This document shows, piece by piece, positions 27,129 to 36,312 of a DNA stretch of 64,000 nucleotides. Position 1 is the stretch's first letter. Each line of letters begins with the position of its first letter. The DNA lies in NCBI GenBank assembly GCA_051954235.1, contig JBQCHY010000065.1:62001-126000 (forward strand). The letters are read 5' to 3'. Source of the DNA: 62-47 sp051954235 (GTDB lineage Bacteria; Pseudomonadota; Alphaproteobacteria; Rhizobiales; Xanthobacteraceae). The translations under genes were made by a program, and so were the position numbers. Under the pieces are notes generated by a model that made no database searches, was not told the origin of the DNA, and worked only from the letters and a program-made list of their open reading frames with translations.

Positions 27129-29348
27129 ATGCGGTTCGATCTCTGGAACAAAATCAAGGGCAGGTTGCCGGCCCGTCAGCCGCGCGTTGCCACCGTGATC
27201 GCACCGAAGCCGGCAACCAAAATCGAGCCTGAATCCAAGCCGTCGACAGCGCCGATCCGTTCGCTTCAAGCCGCAGAATATGGCGATCTCGACATGCGCG
27301 TGATCTGGCGCGCGATCGTTGCGAAAAAGAACTTCATCATCATGCCGACCTTGCTGGCGGCGGTGGTATCGCTCGCCGTCGTCAATATGATTACGCCGCT
27401 CTACAAATCCGAGACGCGTGTGCTGGTGGACGGACGCGAGAACGTGTTCCTGCGCCCCAATGGCGAGCGCCCCGAAGAGCGCAACGCGCTCGATCCCGAA
27501 GCCGTCACCAGCCAGGTACAATTGCTTCTGTCGCGCGATCTGGCGCGCATGGTGATCAAGCAGAACAAGCTGGCCGAGCGTGCCGAATTCGATCCGGTGC
27601 TGAGCGGAATCTCACCGGTGAAAATGGTGCTCGGCCTGTTCGGTATCGGTCGCGATCCTTTCCGGATGACGCCGGAAGAGCGCGTGCTCGATGCCTATTA
27701 CGATCGGCTGACGGCTTTCGCCGTCGACAAGTCGCGGGTCATGGTCGTCGAATTCCAGTCGCGCGATCCGGAATTGGCCGCGCGGGTCGCCAATTCCATC
27801 GCCGACAATTATCTCATCCTGCAGCAGAACGCGCGGCAGCAGCAGGCCAAGGCGGCAAGCCAATGGCTGTCGGGCGAGATCGATAGCCTGCGAAAGAAGG
27901 TGGCTGACGCCGAGCAGCGCGCCGAGGCGTTTCGCTCGAAATCCAGTCTGTTCGTCGGCACCAACAACACCACGCTGTCCAATCAGCAGCTCGGCGAATT
28001 CAATACGCAGTTGAACAACGCGCGGGCGCTGAAGTCCGATGCCGAATCCAAGGCGCGTCTGATCCGCGACATGCTCAAGTCCGGCAAACCGATCGAAGCG
28101 TCGGAAGTGTTGAACTCTGAATTGATCCGCCGTCTGTCCGAACAGCGGGTGACGCTACGTGCCCAACTCGCCGAGCAATCGTCGACCTTGCTCGACGGCC
28201 ATCCCCGCATCAAGGAACTGAAGGCGCAGATCGCCGATCTCGACAAGCAGATCCGCGAGGAAGCCGGCAAGCTGTCACGCTCGCTGGAAAACGATGCCCG
28301 CATCGCCGAAGCGCGGGTCGAAAACCTCAGTGCCAATCTCGATCAGCTCAAGCGTCAGGCGACCTCGACCAACGGTCAGGATGTCCAGCTTCGCGCGCTC
28401 GATCGCGAGGCCAAGGCCGAACGTGATCTCCTCGAATCTTATCTTGCCAAGTATCGCGAAGCGACTGCGCGCGAAAGCATCGATGCCGCGCCGGCCGATG
28501 GCCGCATCATTTCCCGCGCGATCGTCTCCAATACCCCGAACTATCCGAAGAAGCTGCCGATCGTTCTGATCGCCACGCTGGCGACGCTGATGTTGACGAC
28601 GGGTTATGTCGTCAGCAGAGAGCTGCTGCGGATGACGTCGCCGCGTGCATCGATGGCTGTCGCTCCGATGACTGCACCGTCGATGATGGCGGCTATGCCG
28701 GAGGCGGCCGCGCCACTGCCTGCGGTCCATGAGGCGAGCGGGTCGGGTGTTAATGAACTCGAACAACTCGTGATCGACCTGCAGAAGCCTGGCGCCGCTT
28801 CGCGCAAGCTCACGGTTCTCGGCTCCGGGTCGGCGGAAAAGACCAGCCGCACCGCGCTCGCATTGGCGCGGCTGTTGGCGCGAAGCGCCAAGGTCGTGTT
28901 GGTCGATCTGTCGGCGTCCTCGCCGGTGGTGAGGGCGGCTTCGATTGACGGTGCCGCGCCCGGCCTCACGGATCTGATGCTGGGCGAAGCCTCCTTCGGT
29001 CAAGTCATCAGCAAGGATCGTGTCTCGTCGCTGAATTTGGTGACGGCGGGGCGCGCCGGCGCTGACCGTGCGCTGTTGCAATCGCCGCGCCTGACGTTGG
29101 CGCTCGATGCGCTGCTGCAAGCCTATGATCATGTCGTACTGGATGCAGGTGCTGCCGACGATCTGCCGGCGGCCCTGTTGACGGCCGGTGCACGGGCCAT
29201 CGTGGTTCCCGACGGCGCTACGAGCGTCGACGCGCGCCAATCGATGTCCGATCAGTTGCGGGCGGTGGGGTTCGGCAACGTCACCATGCTCAGCCAGGCG
29301 GTGCCCATCGATTTCGGCGAGCGCGGACCGCGCTTCGTCGCAGCGTGA
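27129..29348 (+). CDS. Exopolysaccharide copolymerase / chain-length protein with degenerate kinase domain (Wzc/ExoP-like)
   Basis: A 739-residue inner-membrane protein that should control chain length and export with the Wza-like lipoprotein. Order: cytosolic tail, membrane helix (about 69-88), Wzz domain, long coiled coil (about 230-440), the GNVR-type end with TPNYPKKLPIVL and the second helix (about 480-500), then a CpsD-like P-loop domain (about 555-739). The P-loop reads GSGSAEKT rather than the usual GEGKS/T form, the aspartate region is VVLVDLSASSP, and there is no tyrosine-rich tail. Autokinase activity therefore looks lost or altered. It ends six bases from the convergent CelD-like gene. 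Confidence 0.88.
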   Translation: MRFDLWNKIKGRLPARQPRVATVIAPKPATKIEPESKPSTAPIRSLQAAEYGDLDMRVIWRAIVAKKNFIIMPTLLAAVVSLAVVNMITPLYKSETRVLVDGRENVFLRPNGERPEERNALDPEAVTSQVQLLLSRDLARMVIKQNKLAERAEFDPVLSGISPVKMVLGLFGIGRDPFRMTPEERVLDAYYDRLTAFAVDKSRVMVVEFQSRDPELAARVANSIADNYLILQQNARQQQAKAASQWLSGEIDSLRKKVADAEQRAEAFRSKSSLFVGTNNTTLSNQQLGEFNTQLNNARALKSDAESKARLIRDMLKSGKPIEASEVLNSELIRRLSEQRVTLRAQLAEQSSTLLDGHPRIKELKAQIADLDKQIREEAGKLSRSLENDARIAEARVENLSANLDQLKRQATSTNGQDVQLRALDREAKAERDLLESYLAKYREATARESIDAAPADGRIISRAIVSNTPNYPKKLPIVLIATLATLMLTTGYVVSRELLRMTSPRASMAVAPMTAPSMMAAMPEAAAPLPAVHEASGSGVNELEQLVIDLQKPGAASRKLTVLGSGSAEKTSRTALALARLLARSAKVVLVDLSASSPVVRAASIDGAAPGLTDLMLGEASFGQVISKDRVSSLNLVTAGRAGADRALLQSPRLTLALDALLQAYDHVVLDAGAADDLPAALLTAGARAIVVPDGATSVDARQSMSDQLRAVGFGNVTMLSQAVPIDFGERGPRFVAA

Positions 29349-29354
29349 AATACT

Positions 29355-30551
29355 CTAGCGGTTCAGTGAGCCGCGGATGGTCTGCGCGGCTTTCATCAAC
29401 GCCGGCGTCTGCTTCACCAGGCGCTTGAGGTGAGCCATGGCTGAAAGGCCGCTCGCCGCCATCTTGCCGCGTGCGTTGAGGCCGATGAAGCTGTCGAAGA
29501 TCGGTTCGTCGTTTTTGCAGAACAAGCGCTTGTACTCGTCCGAGCCGATGCCGAGATCGATCGCGCTATATTTCAGCGCCGCATAATGATCGACGATGTA
29601 GCGCATCAGGATCAGGCCAGGGCTGAAGTGGGCGATGGCAGACAACGTATAGGTGTTGAACATCATCGAGAAGCGGTCACCATCGGCAACGCCGGCGTAG
29701 ATGGCGATCACCTCTTCGTCGCATACCAGCGCGTGAATCTCGATCGCGTGGCCGCCATCCGCAAGCTTCGTATGGCAGGCGCCGCGGATGAAACTCTCGA
29801 CGCCGGGATCGGCGAAGACATTGGGGAGCTTCTGCAAAGCCATCCGTTGCGGCTTGATGGCGAAGAACGCATCGAGCAGCCGGGCGATGTCGGCATCGGT
29901 TTCCGCCTTGAGATAGCGGTAGCCGGGAAGCGCTTGCAGCTTCTTCTCTTTGCTTTTCAAGCGGCGGCGGAACGAGTTGCTGATGAGCGCGGTCGGCGCT
30001 GCGTTGACCTCGATCGCCATCAGCGGGCAGCCGTTGACCGCAGCTTGGGTGGGCAACAACGCCATCGGGTTGGCGAGGTTATGCCAGTGTCGCGGTTGCC
30101 GGGCGAGCGCGAGGGTATCGATCGAGAGCGCGGGTGCGCGCAGCGCATCGAGCACCACGTCGATATCGCCGCGCGTCGCGGTGGCGAGAAAATCGCGACG
30201 GCAGATTGGCATGTTGAAGGTGATGTGTTTGTCGCCGAGAAAGCTCGCGACCCCGACGCCATGATCGCGCTGAATGCCGAGCGGCAACAGCATCAGCGGT
30301 TCACGGTACGCATCACGCGCGACCGCGATGATCGGTTCGATACCGGTTTCGGTGCCGACGTGGTTTTGCCAATTGGCGAGCAAGTCGAAGCGCTGATAGG
30401 GCGTCAGCACGGAGCCGGGACCTTCAAGGCGACGCCAGGTCTGCTCCGCAGCAGTCATGTTGCGAAAAATCTCGACCTCCGCCACCCGCGTGGCTTCGGC
30501 CTGCGCGCGGGCTTCGGTTGCCCGGCTCTCGATGACAGCCGCCATGGTCAT
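29355..30551 (-). CDS. CelD/BcsL-type GNAT acyltransferase
   Basis: A 398-residue protein of the CelD/BcsL family (double GNAT fold), often found in exopolysaccharide and cellulose loci and thought to acylate glycan or build a cell-surface component. Visible family pattern: YQRFDLLANWQNHVG, LLPLGIQRDHGVGVASFLGDKH, FRRRLKSKEKKLQAL, then the acetyltransferase core VIAIYAGVADGDRFSMMFNTY and AIDLGIGSDEYKRLFCKNDEP. The frame stays open 69 bases before the chosen ATG at 30551, but that part is not conserved-looking. It converges with the Wzc-like gene, supporting a role in the same polysaccharide system. Confidence 0.83.
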   Translation of the reverse strand: MTMAAVIESRATEARAQAEATRVAEVEIFRNMTAAEQTWRRLEGPGSVLTPYQRFDLLANWQNHVGTETGIEPIIAVARDAYREPLMLLPLGIQRDHGVGVASFLGDKHITFNMPICRRDFLATATRGDIDVVLDALRAPALSIDTLALARQPRHWHNLANPMALLPTQAAVNGCPLMAIEVNAAPTALISNSFRRRLKSKEKKLQALPGYRYLKAETDADIARLLDAFFAIKPQRMALQKLPNVFADPGVESFIRGACHTKLADGGHAIEIHALVCDEEVIAIYAGVADGDRFSMMFNTYTLSAIAHFSPGLILMRYIVDHYAALKYSAIDLGIGSDEYKRLFCKNDEPIFDSFIGLNARGKMAASGLSAMAHLKRLVKQTPALMKAAQTIRGSLNR

Positions 30552-30674
30552 ACGCACACCCTGTCCGTTAAGACATTTTTCATGTCTCTTGTTGCCGGAA
30601 CCTTGGCAAACAAACGTCAATAAAGCGTAAGGGGGATTGTGGAGTCGCCGCCACGCGGCACCTGGAAGAGCCGC

Positions 30675-30887
30675 TTAGACCTCAGGATCGGGCCGCGACA
30701 TCCAACTGATGATCGGCATCGCCGGCAGCACCCAACCGATGCCGGCTACAACATAGAAAATCGCCTGATACCATCCGGAAGCAGCCAGCCACGGCGTCTG
30801 CGCGATGGTCATGCCGAGCAGCGACCACACCACCACGAGGATGAGCAGGGCGATCGTGCCGAGGAATTTCCGGGTGCGGATGGTCAT
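30675..30887 (-). CDS. DUF2842 family small membrane protein
   Basis: A 70-residue inner-membrane protein with two hydrophobic helices (about 9-27 and 40-60) and short charged ends. The N-terminus MTIRTRKFLGT and the middle WYQAIFYVVAGIGWVLPAMP match DUF2842, a family of unknown function found beside ctaA in alphaproteobacteria. It is divergent from ctaA at 30992. A link with heme or cytochrome oxidase biogenesis is only suggested by position. Confidence 0.8.
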   Translation of the reverse strand: MTIRTRKFLGTIALLILVVVWSLLGMTIAQTPWLAASGWYQAIFYVVAGIGWVLPAMPIISWMSRPDPEV

Positions 30888-30991
30888 GACGCGAACGTGT
30901 AGAGATTGCCCGCCGTTAGATCAAGCGCGGCTTGCACCGCCCGGCCGCGAGGCTATAACCAACGCAAAATTGCTCTCAAATTGCGGCTGAA

Positions 30992-32104
30992 ATGACCGAA
31001 ATCCTGACTTCGGCGGAACCTGGCGCCAGCGCCGCGCCCGCGTGTATTCGCGCGGTGCGCTGGTGGCTCGTGATCGTGGCCGCCTTGATCGCGCTGATGG
31101 TGCTGGTGGGTGGAGCCACGCGTCTTACGGAATCCGGCCTGTCCATCGTCGAGTGGAAGCCGGTGACCGGAACGCTGCCGCCGCTCAGCGAGCAGCAATG
31201 GAACGAGGCGTTCGAGGGCTACAAGGCGATCCCGCAGTATCGCGAACTCAATTCCGGCATGACGCTGCATGAGTTCAAGACCATCTTCTGGTGGGAATGG
31301 AGCCATCGTCTGCTCGGGCGAGTGATCGGTCTGGTCTACCTGTTGCCGTTCCTGTGGTTCATGTGGCGCGGCTTTCTGCCGGGCGACTTGAAACGTCGGC
31401 TATGGGGCATCTTCGCGCTCGGCGCATTGCAGGGCGCGGTGGGCTGGTGGATGGTCGCGTCCGGCCTGACCCAGCGCGTCGAAGTCTCGCAATATCGATT
31501 GGCGACGCATTTGATGCTGGCGCTGCTGATCTTCGCGGCGATTGTCTGGACGCTACGGCGACTGTCGGAGCATCCGCGCGTTTCAGGCGCCGCGCGGCTG
31601 AAGGTGACGAGCGCGGTGCTGCTCGGGCTGGTGTTCCTACAACTCTATCTTGGCGCGCTGGTGGCGGGGCTGCGCGCCGGAAAGGTGTTCAACACCTGGC
31701 CGCTGATCGACGGCGGTTTCATTCCGAGTGCGGCGCGGCTGTTCTTCGAACAGCCATGGTGGCGCAACCTGTTCGACAATACGCTAACGGTGCAATTCAA
31801 TCACCGCATGGTGGCCTATACATTGTGGGTGGTCGCGATCCTGCATCTCGTCGATGCGATCCGTTCGCGCGCCGGCAACGCCGTGGTCAACGGTGCGTCG
31901 TGGCTCGCGCTCGCTATGACGATGCAGGCGACGCTCGGCATTCTGACGCTGCTGCATCAGGTGCCGATCTCGCTCGGGCTGGCGCATCAAGGCGTCGCCA
32001 TCGTGGTGTTGACGCTGGCGATCGCGCAGGTCGAGCGGCTGAGTGTGCCGTCGCTTGTACGTGAGACGAAGATATCGCCGCTCACTGCCGGCGTGGCGCG
32101 CTGA
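30992..32104 (+). CDS. ctaA: Heme A synthase (COX15/CtaA)
   Basis: Oxidises the C8 methyl of heme O to the formyl of heme A for aa3-type cytochrome oxidase. The 370 residues form eight membrane helices. The heme-ligand histidines are seen in MTLHEFKTIFWWEWSHRLLGR, QYRLATHLMLAL, VQFNHRMVAY and GLAHQGVAIVVL, as in the four-histidine core of the family. GGATRLTESGLSIVEWKP after the first helix is diagnostic of the alphaproteobacterial/mitochondrial type. It is divergent from the DUF2842 gene. Confidence 0.96.
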   Translation: MTEILTSAEPGASAAPACIRAVRWWLVIVAALIALMVLVGGATRLTESGLSIVEWKPVTGTLPPLSEQQWNEAFEGYKAIPQYRELNSGMTLHEFKTIFWWEWSHRLLGRVIGLVYLLPFLWFMWRGFLPGDLKRRLWGIFALGALQGAVGWWMVASGLTQRVEVSQYRLATHLMLALLIFAAIVWTLRRLSEHPRVSGAARLKVTSAVLLGLVFLQLYLGALVAGLRAGKVFNTWPLIDGGFIPSAARLFFEQPWWRNLFDNTLTVQFNHRMVAYTLWVVAILHLVDAIRSRAGNAVVNGASWLALAMTMQATLGILTLLHQVPISLGLAHQGVAIVVLTLAIAQVERLSVPSLVRETKISPLTAGVAR

Positions 32105-32272
32105 GTGGAGCTATTCTAATCTTCAAATTATGCAGAAACCCGCTGTTTGCAGGGATTATCTGCACCGACGCGGCGATGACGATCTTGTGTGCCGGTGGTT
32201 TGCTTCCGCGCAACACATTCGAGGGGTAGAACGAGCATCGTTTTGTCGATCCGTTCATCCGAGAGCCAGGTC

Positions 32273-33085
32273 ATGTCCAGCGCCTTCATTCAATCCGCAG
32301 TCATCCTGCTTCGCGAGGGGCTGGAGGCGATGCTGGTGATCGCGGCGCTCGCGGCCTATCTGACCAGGGCGGGCGGTGGCCATCGCGTCAAATCGCTTTA
32401 CGCTGGCGCGCTTGCGGCGATCGGCGTCAGCATCATCGCGGCATGGCTGTTCGCGATGCTCAATTCGGGCCAGCACAGCGACCTGATGGAAGGCGTCATC
32501 ATCCTGTTTGCCGCCGCGCTGATGCTCTACGTCTCCGGCTGGCTGATGGTGAAGCAGGATCCGCAGGGCTGGAAGGAATATCTCGCCCTCAAGGCCGACA
32601 ATGCATTGGCGCAGGACACCGCGTGGGCGGTGGCCGCGCTGGCGTTTCTGGCAGTATTTCGCGAGGGTGCGGAGACCGTGCTGTTCATCAACGCGCTCGC
32701 CACCACCGAGGGCGGCTGGAGTATCGGCCTGTTCGGCGGGCTTGCCGCGGCAACGCTGTGGCTCGCGGTGCTGTTTTACTTCATCAACCTGATCGCGCAG
32801 AAAATCCCGCTGCGGCCATTGTTCATCATCACCTCGGCATTCCTGTTCGCGATGGCGATCAAGTTCATCGGCGAGGCGGTACAGGAATTTCAGGAGCAGT
32901 CTATCCTGCCGTTCACGCAGGTCGCGGGCGCGGATTGGCTCTCTACCGTGGGTCTTAATCCGACGGTGGAAGCCTTGTCGCTCCAGTTGTTGGTGATTTT
33001 ATTCGCGCTCGCCACCTATTCGCTGGTGGTGCGCAACAAGCGCCTGACGCGCATCGACAAGGCAGCGCGGGCAGGGAAGGCGTAG
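32273..33085 (+). CDS. FTR1 family iron permease
   Basis: A 270-residue membrane protein with about seven helices and both FTR1 signatures, LLREGLEAMLVI in helix 1 and AVFREGAETVLFINAL in helix 4, whose glutamates bind iron. FTR1 permeases import ferric or ferrous iron, usually with a periplasmic or copper-oxidase partner. No partner (EfeO/EfeB, P19) is adjacent, so this may be a stand-alone permease. The ATG at 32273 starts right at the first helix; 84 bases of open frame before it are leader. A 168-base gap separates it from ctaA. Confidence 0.9.
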   Translation: MSSAFIQSAVILLREGLEAMLVIAALAAYLTRAGGGHRVKSLYAGALAAIGVSIIAAWLFAMLNSGQHSDLMEGVIILFAAALMLYVSGWLMVKQDPQGWKEYLALKADNALAQDTAWAVAALAFLAVFREGAETVLFINALATTEGGWSIGLFGGLAAATLWLAVLFYFINLIAQKIPLRPLFIITSAFLFAMAIKFIGEAVQEFQEQSILPFTQVAGADWLSTVGLNPTVEALSLQLLVILFALATYSLVVRNKRLTRIDKAARAGKA

Positions 33086-33131
33086 GGATGGAAACCGGAG
33101 TGATTTGCGTTTTTGACGGAAACACTCAGTT

Positions 33132-33221
33132 CGTCATGCCCGGCCTTGTGCCGGGCATCCACGTCTTGAAGTCCTAGCAAGGTCAAAGACGTGGATGGCC
33201 GGGACGAGCCCGGCCATGACA
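33132..33221. repeat. Palindromic intergenic repeat, family B
   Basis: A 90 bp palindrome between convergent genes. The arms CGTCATGCCCGGC and GCCCGGCCATGAC enclose an inner ATCCACGTCTT / AAGACGTGGAT stem. Nearly the same sequence occurs at 49046-49138. Confidence 0.88.
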
Positions 33222-33246
33222 GTGGCTTTATTGCATAATGTTGGGG

Positions 33247-34527
33247 TTACGCCCGCAGTGCCTGATCGAGATCGGCGATGAGGTCTTCCTTGTCCTCGAG
33301 GCCGATGGAGAGGCGCACCAGATCCGGGCCGGCGCCGGCCTGAATCTTCTGCTCATCGGTGAGCTGGCTGTGCGTGGTCGACGCGGGATGAATCACCAGC
33401 GACCGCGTATCGCCGATGTTGGCGAGATGCGAGAACAGCTTCAGATTGGACACGAGGCTGACGCCGGCGTCATAGCCGCCCTTGAGCGTGAAGGTGAACA
33501 GCGCGCCCGCGCCCTTCGGCGAATATTTGCGGGCGAGGTTGTTGTAACGGTTGCCGGCGAGGCCGGCATAGTTCACTTCGTTCACTGCCGGATGCGCCGA
33601 CAGCCATTCGGCGACCGCTTTGGCGTTGTCGCAATGCCTTTGCATCCGCAGCGGCAGCGTCTCGATGCCGGTCAGGAACAGGAAGGCGTTGAACGGCGAC
33701 AGCGCCGCGCCGAGATCGCGCAGGCCGAGCACTCGGCAAGCAATGGCGAAAGCAAAGTTGCCGAACGTCTCCTGCAACTTGATGCCGTGATATTCCGGGC
33801 GCGGCTCGCTCAGGATCGGATACTTGTTGTCACGCGACCAGTCGAAGGTGCCGGCATCGACAATGATGCCGCCGATCGAATTGCCGTGGCCGCCAAGGAA
33901 TTTCGTCAGCGAGTGAAGCACGATGTCGGCGCCGTGGTCGATCGGACGGATGAGATAGGGACTCGCCAGTGTGTTGTCGACGATCAGCGGTACGCCGGCC
34001 TTGCGCGCGACGGCGGAGATCGCCTCGATGTCGGTGACCGAGCCGCTGGGATTGGCGAGCGACTCGATGAAGATCGCCCTTGTGCGCGGCGTCACTGCGC
34101 GTTCAAACGTGGAAATGTCATCCGGATCGGCCCACACCACGTTCCAGCCAAAACTCTTGAAGGCGTGCGAGAACTGGTTGATCGAGCCGCCATAGAGCTT
34201 GCGCGCGGCGATGAATTCGTCGCCGGGCCGTAGCAACTGATGCAGCGCCGTGACCTGCGCGGCGTGGCCGGACGCCGTTGCCACCGCCGCCGTGCCGCCT
34301 TCGAGCGCTGCGACGCGCTCCTCCAGCACCGCGGTGGTCGGGTTGCCGAGGCGTGTATAGATGTTGCCGAACGCTTGCAGGCCGAACAGCGAGGCCGCGT
34401 GGTCGGCATCGTTGAAGACGAATGACGTGGTCTGATAGATCGGCGTATTGCGCGCGCCGGTGGTCGGGTCCGGCTGAGCGCCGGCATGGATCGCGAGCGT
34501 GGCAAATCCGGGAAGGCGGTCGGTCAT
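33247..34527 (-). CDS. metY: O-acetylhomoserine aminocarboxypropyltransferase (sulfhydrylase)
   Basis: PLP enzyme of the Cys/Met metabolism family that makes homocysteine (or methionine) from O-acetyl-L-homoserine and sulfide or methanethiol. The 426-residue length and MTDRLPGFATLAIHAGAQPDP opening fit the MetY subgroup. Other landmarks are YTRLGNPTTAVLEERVAALEG, ATASGHAAQV and the PLP lysine at residue 209 in SLTKFLGGHG. The leader between 34528 and the CoA-binding gene can form stems (CTGAG-TACC-CTCAG), but no known riboswitch core was matched. It follows the CoA-binding gene in the same direction. Confidence 0.93.
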   Translation of the reverse strand: MTDRLPGFATLAIHAGAQPDPTTGARNTPIYQTTSFVFNDADHAASLFGLQAFGNIYTRLGNPTTAVLEERVAALEGGTAAVATASGHAAQVTALHQLLRPGDEFIAARKLYGGSINQFSHAFKSFGWNVVWADPDDISTFERAVTPRTRAIFIESLANPSGSVTDIEAISAVARKAGVPLIVDNTLASPYLIRPIDHGADIVLHSLTKFLGGHGNSIGGIIVDAGTFDWSRDNKYPILSEPRPEYHGIKLQETFGNFAFAIACRVLGLRDLGAALSPFNAFLFLTGIETLPLRMQRHCDNAKAVAEWLSAHPAVNEVNYAGLAGNRYNNLARKYSPKGAGALFTFTLKGGYDAGVSLVSNLKLFSHLANIGDTRSLVIHPASTTHSQLTDEQKIQAGAGPDLVRLSIGLEDKEDLIADLDQALRA

Positions 34528-34672
34528 TCTCAGGTCCTGTCTGCTTGAAAGGGTTTTGGCGGCCCGGCATGCTGCTGATCCGGCCGCGCGGCGTCAAGTC
34601 GGGCCGTGATCGCTGCGCGGATATGCTGAGTACCCTCAGTTGAAGGGAACAGAATGGCAGCGCCTTACGGCT

Positions 34673-35266
34673 TTAGGCATTATTGTTCTTGTCGTCCTTG
34701 AGTTGCGCGGCGCGGTCCGCGGCATTGGTGCCGCCGCCACCGACGCTCACCCGATTCAGCGAGAGCCGCATGCCCTGCGTGGGGACCGGTGCACGCTTCG
34801 AACTCAGCGTGCGCGAATTGACGCCCATCCAGGAAATCTCGGAGGAGAGCCGGCCGTATTCGATTTTAGGGCAGCGGTTCATTACCACTTTCAACCCGGC
34901 GGCTTCGGCAAGCGCACAGGCTTCGTCGTTGCGGACGCCAAGCTGCATCCAGATCACTTTCGGCAGAGGATTGAGCGTCAACGCATCCTTGACCAACGCC
35001 AGCGCCGCGTCTGAATTGCGGAAGATGTCGATCATGTCGATCGGACGATCGATGTCGGCGAGCGAGGCCACGAACGGCTTGCCCATCAGGCTTTTGCCGA
35101 CCTGTCCGGGGTTGACCGGGATCATGTCGTAGCCGCGCTGCGCCAGATATTTGAACGCGAAGTAACTCGGCCGCACGTTGACCGGCGACGCGCCGACCAT
35201 CGCGATGGTCTTCACGTTGTTGAGGATGCTGCGAATATAATTGTCGTCGTAAGTGTCGTGGTTCAT
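34673..35266 (-). CDS. CoA-binding protein (YccU-like)
   Basis: A 197-residue protein with a CoA-binding Rossmann domain over residues 10-140: KTIAMVGASPVNVRPSYFAF, GYDMIPVNPGQVGKSLMG, IDMIDIFRNSDAALALVKDAL and IWMQLGVRNDEACALAEAAG, plus MNRCPKIEY. The C-terminal 50 residues are polar and glycine-rich. Function is unknown for this family; the constant neighbour is metY, and the two are likely one transcript. Confidence 0.87.
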   Translation of the reverse strand: MNHDTYDDNYIRSILNNVKTIAMVGASPVNVRPSYFAFKYLAQRGYDMIPVNPGQVGKSLMGKPFVASLADIDRPIDMIDIFRNSDAALALVKDALTLNPLPKVIWMQLGVRNDEACALAEAAGLKVVMNRCPKIEYGRLSSEISWMGVNSRTLSSKRAPVPTQGMRLSLNRVSVGGGGTNAADRAAQLKDDKNNNA

Positions 35267-35290
35267 TGTAACGCGATCATTTCATTGAAA

Positions 35291-35374
35291 CGTCTTTGCG
35301 AGAAGCAAAGCGACGAAGCAATCCAGTCCTTGATTCGTGGCTTTCTGGATTGCTTCGCTTCGCTCGCAATGACG
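35291..35374. repeat. Palindromic intergenic repeat, family A
   Basis: An 84 bp palindrome with arms GCGACGAAGCAATCCAG and CTGGATTGCTTCG-CTTCGC and outer ends CGTCTTTGCGAG / CTCGCAATGACG, upstream of the CoA-binding gene. Confidence 0.87.
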
Positions 35375-35414
35375 GAAGGGACGCACTTCGGCCGATATTG
35401 CATCGCTTGCAATT

Positions 35415-36254
35415 CTAGCGATCCTGCCAAGTCGGTACGCGCTTTTCGACGAAGGCGCAAATGCCTTCCTCGGCGTCGCGCGCCATCATGTTTTCGGTCA
35501 TCACTTCCGACGCGAAGCGATAGGCGTCGGCGAGACTCATTTCGACCTGCCGATAAAACGCTTCTTTGCCGATCTTGACGGTGTGAGCCGACTTGCGCGC
35601 AACTTGTTGAGCGAGCGCAATCGCGGTATCGCGTTCGGTGCCGTGAGCGACCACGCGATTAACGAGACCGATGTCGCGCGCGCGGGTCGCGCTCACTGGT
35701 TCGCCTGTCAGCAACATTTCCATCGCCTGCTTGCGGGGAACGTTGCGCGACAGCGCCACCATCGGCGTCGAGCAGAACAGGCCGATATCGACGCCGGGCG
35801 TCGCGAAGGTCGCCTGTTCGGAGGCAATGGCGAGATCGCAACTCGCCACCAGTTGGCATCCGGCGGCGGTGGCGACGCCCTGCACGGCGGCGACGACGGG
35901 TTTCGGCAGACGCACGATGCTTTGCATCATCGCACTACAGGCCGTCATCATTCGCGCGAAGAACGCGCGGCCGCCATCGGCATCGGCGCGACGCGCCGTC
36001 AGTTCCTTGAGATCGTGGCCCGAGGAGAATGCTTTGCCGGCGGCGGCGATTACCACCGCGCGCACGGCTTTATCGTCGCCGATAGCGTCGATCGTGGCGT
36101 GGAGATCGGCGATCAGGGCTTCCGAAAGGCAATTGCGGGCTTCGGGCCGGTTCAGGGTCAACACGGCTACGTCACCGATCTGCTCGCGGAGCAGAATCGG
36201 AGGAGCGGAAATCGGCGCGCGAAGCGGTTGGGCATTCATTGTCGTATCCATCAT
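35415..36254 (-). CDS. Enoyl-CoA hydratase/isomerase family protein, ECHDC3-like
   Basis: Crotonase-fold protein of 279 residues. The CoA-binding signatures AGKAFSSGHDLKEL and AVQGVATAAGCQLVASCDLA are present. However, the two catalytic glutamates of true enoyl-CoA hydratase are replaced: GCQL where GCEL is expected, and TPGVDIGLFCSTP where a QPE-type motif is expected. The pattern matches the mitochondrial ECHDC3 group, which is not known to hydrate enoyl-CoA. The start could be the ATG at 36254 or at 36239. It is divergent from a PaaI-type thioesterase 58 bases away, so both may handle the same acyl-CoA. Confidence 0.85.
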   Translation of the reverse strand: MMDTTMNAQPLRAPISAPPILLREQIGDVAVLTLNRPEARNCLSEALIADLHATIDAIGDDKAVRAVVIAAAGKAFSSGHDLKELTARRADADGGRAFFARMMTACSAMMQSIVRLPKPVVAAVQGVATAAGCQLVASCDLAIASEQATFATPGVDIGLFCSTPMVALSRNVPRKQAMEMLLTGEPVSATRARDIGLVNRVVAHGTERDTAIALAQQVARKSAHTVKIGKEAFYRQVEMSLADAYRFASEVMTENMMARDAEEGICAFVEKRVPTWQDR

Positions 36255-36312
36255 CTGGCGAGTTCCGTCATCGTACTGTAACAGAGGGCGGCAAGCGAGA
36301 GTGAGGGCAAGC

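Noticed and set aside
34528..34672. SAM-type riboswitch before metY
   Set aside because: Stems can be drawn, but the conserved SAM-II or SAM/SAH cores were not found.
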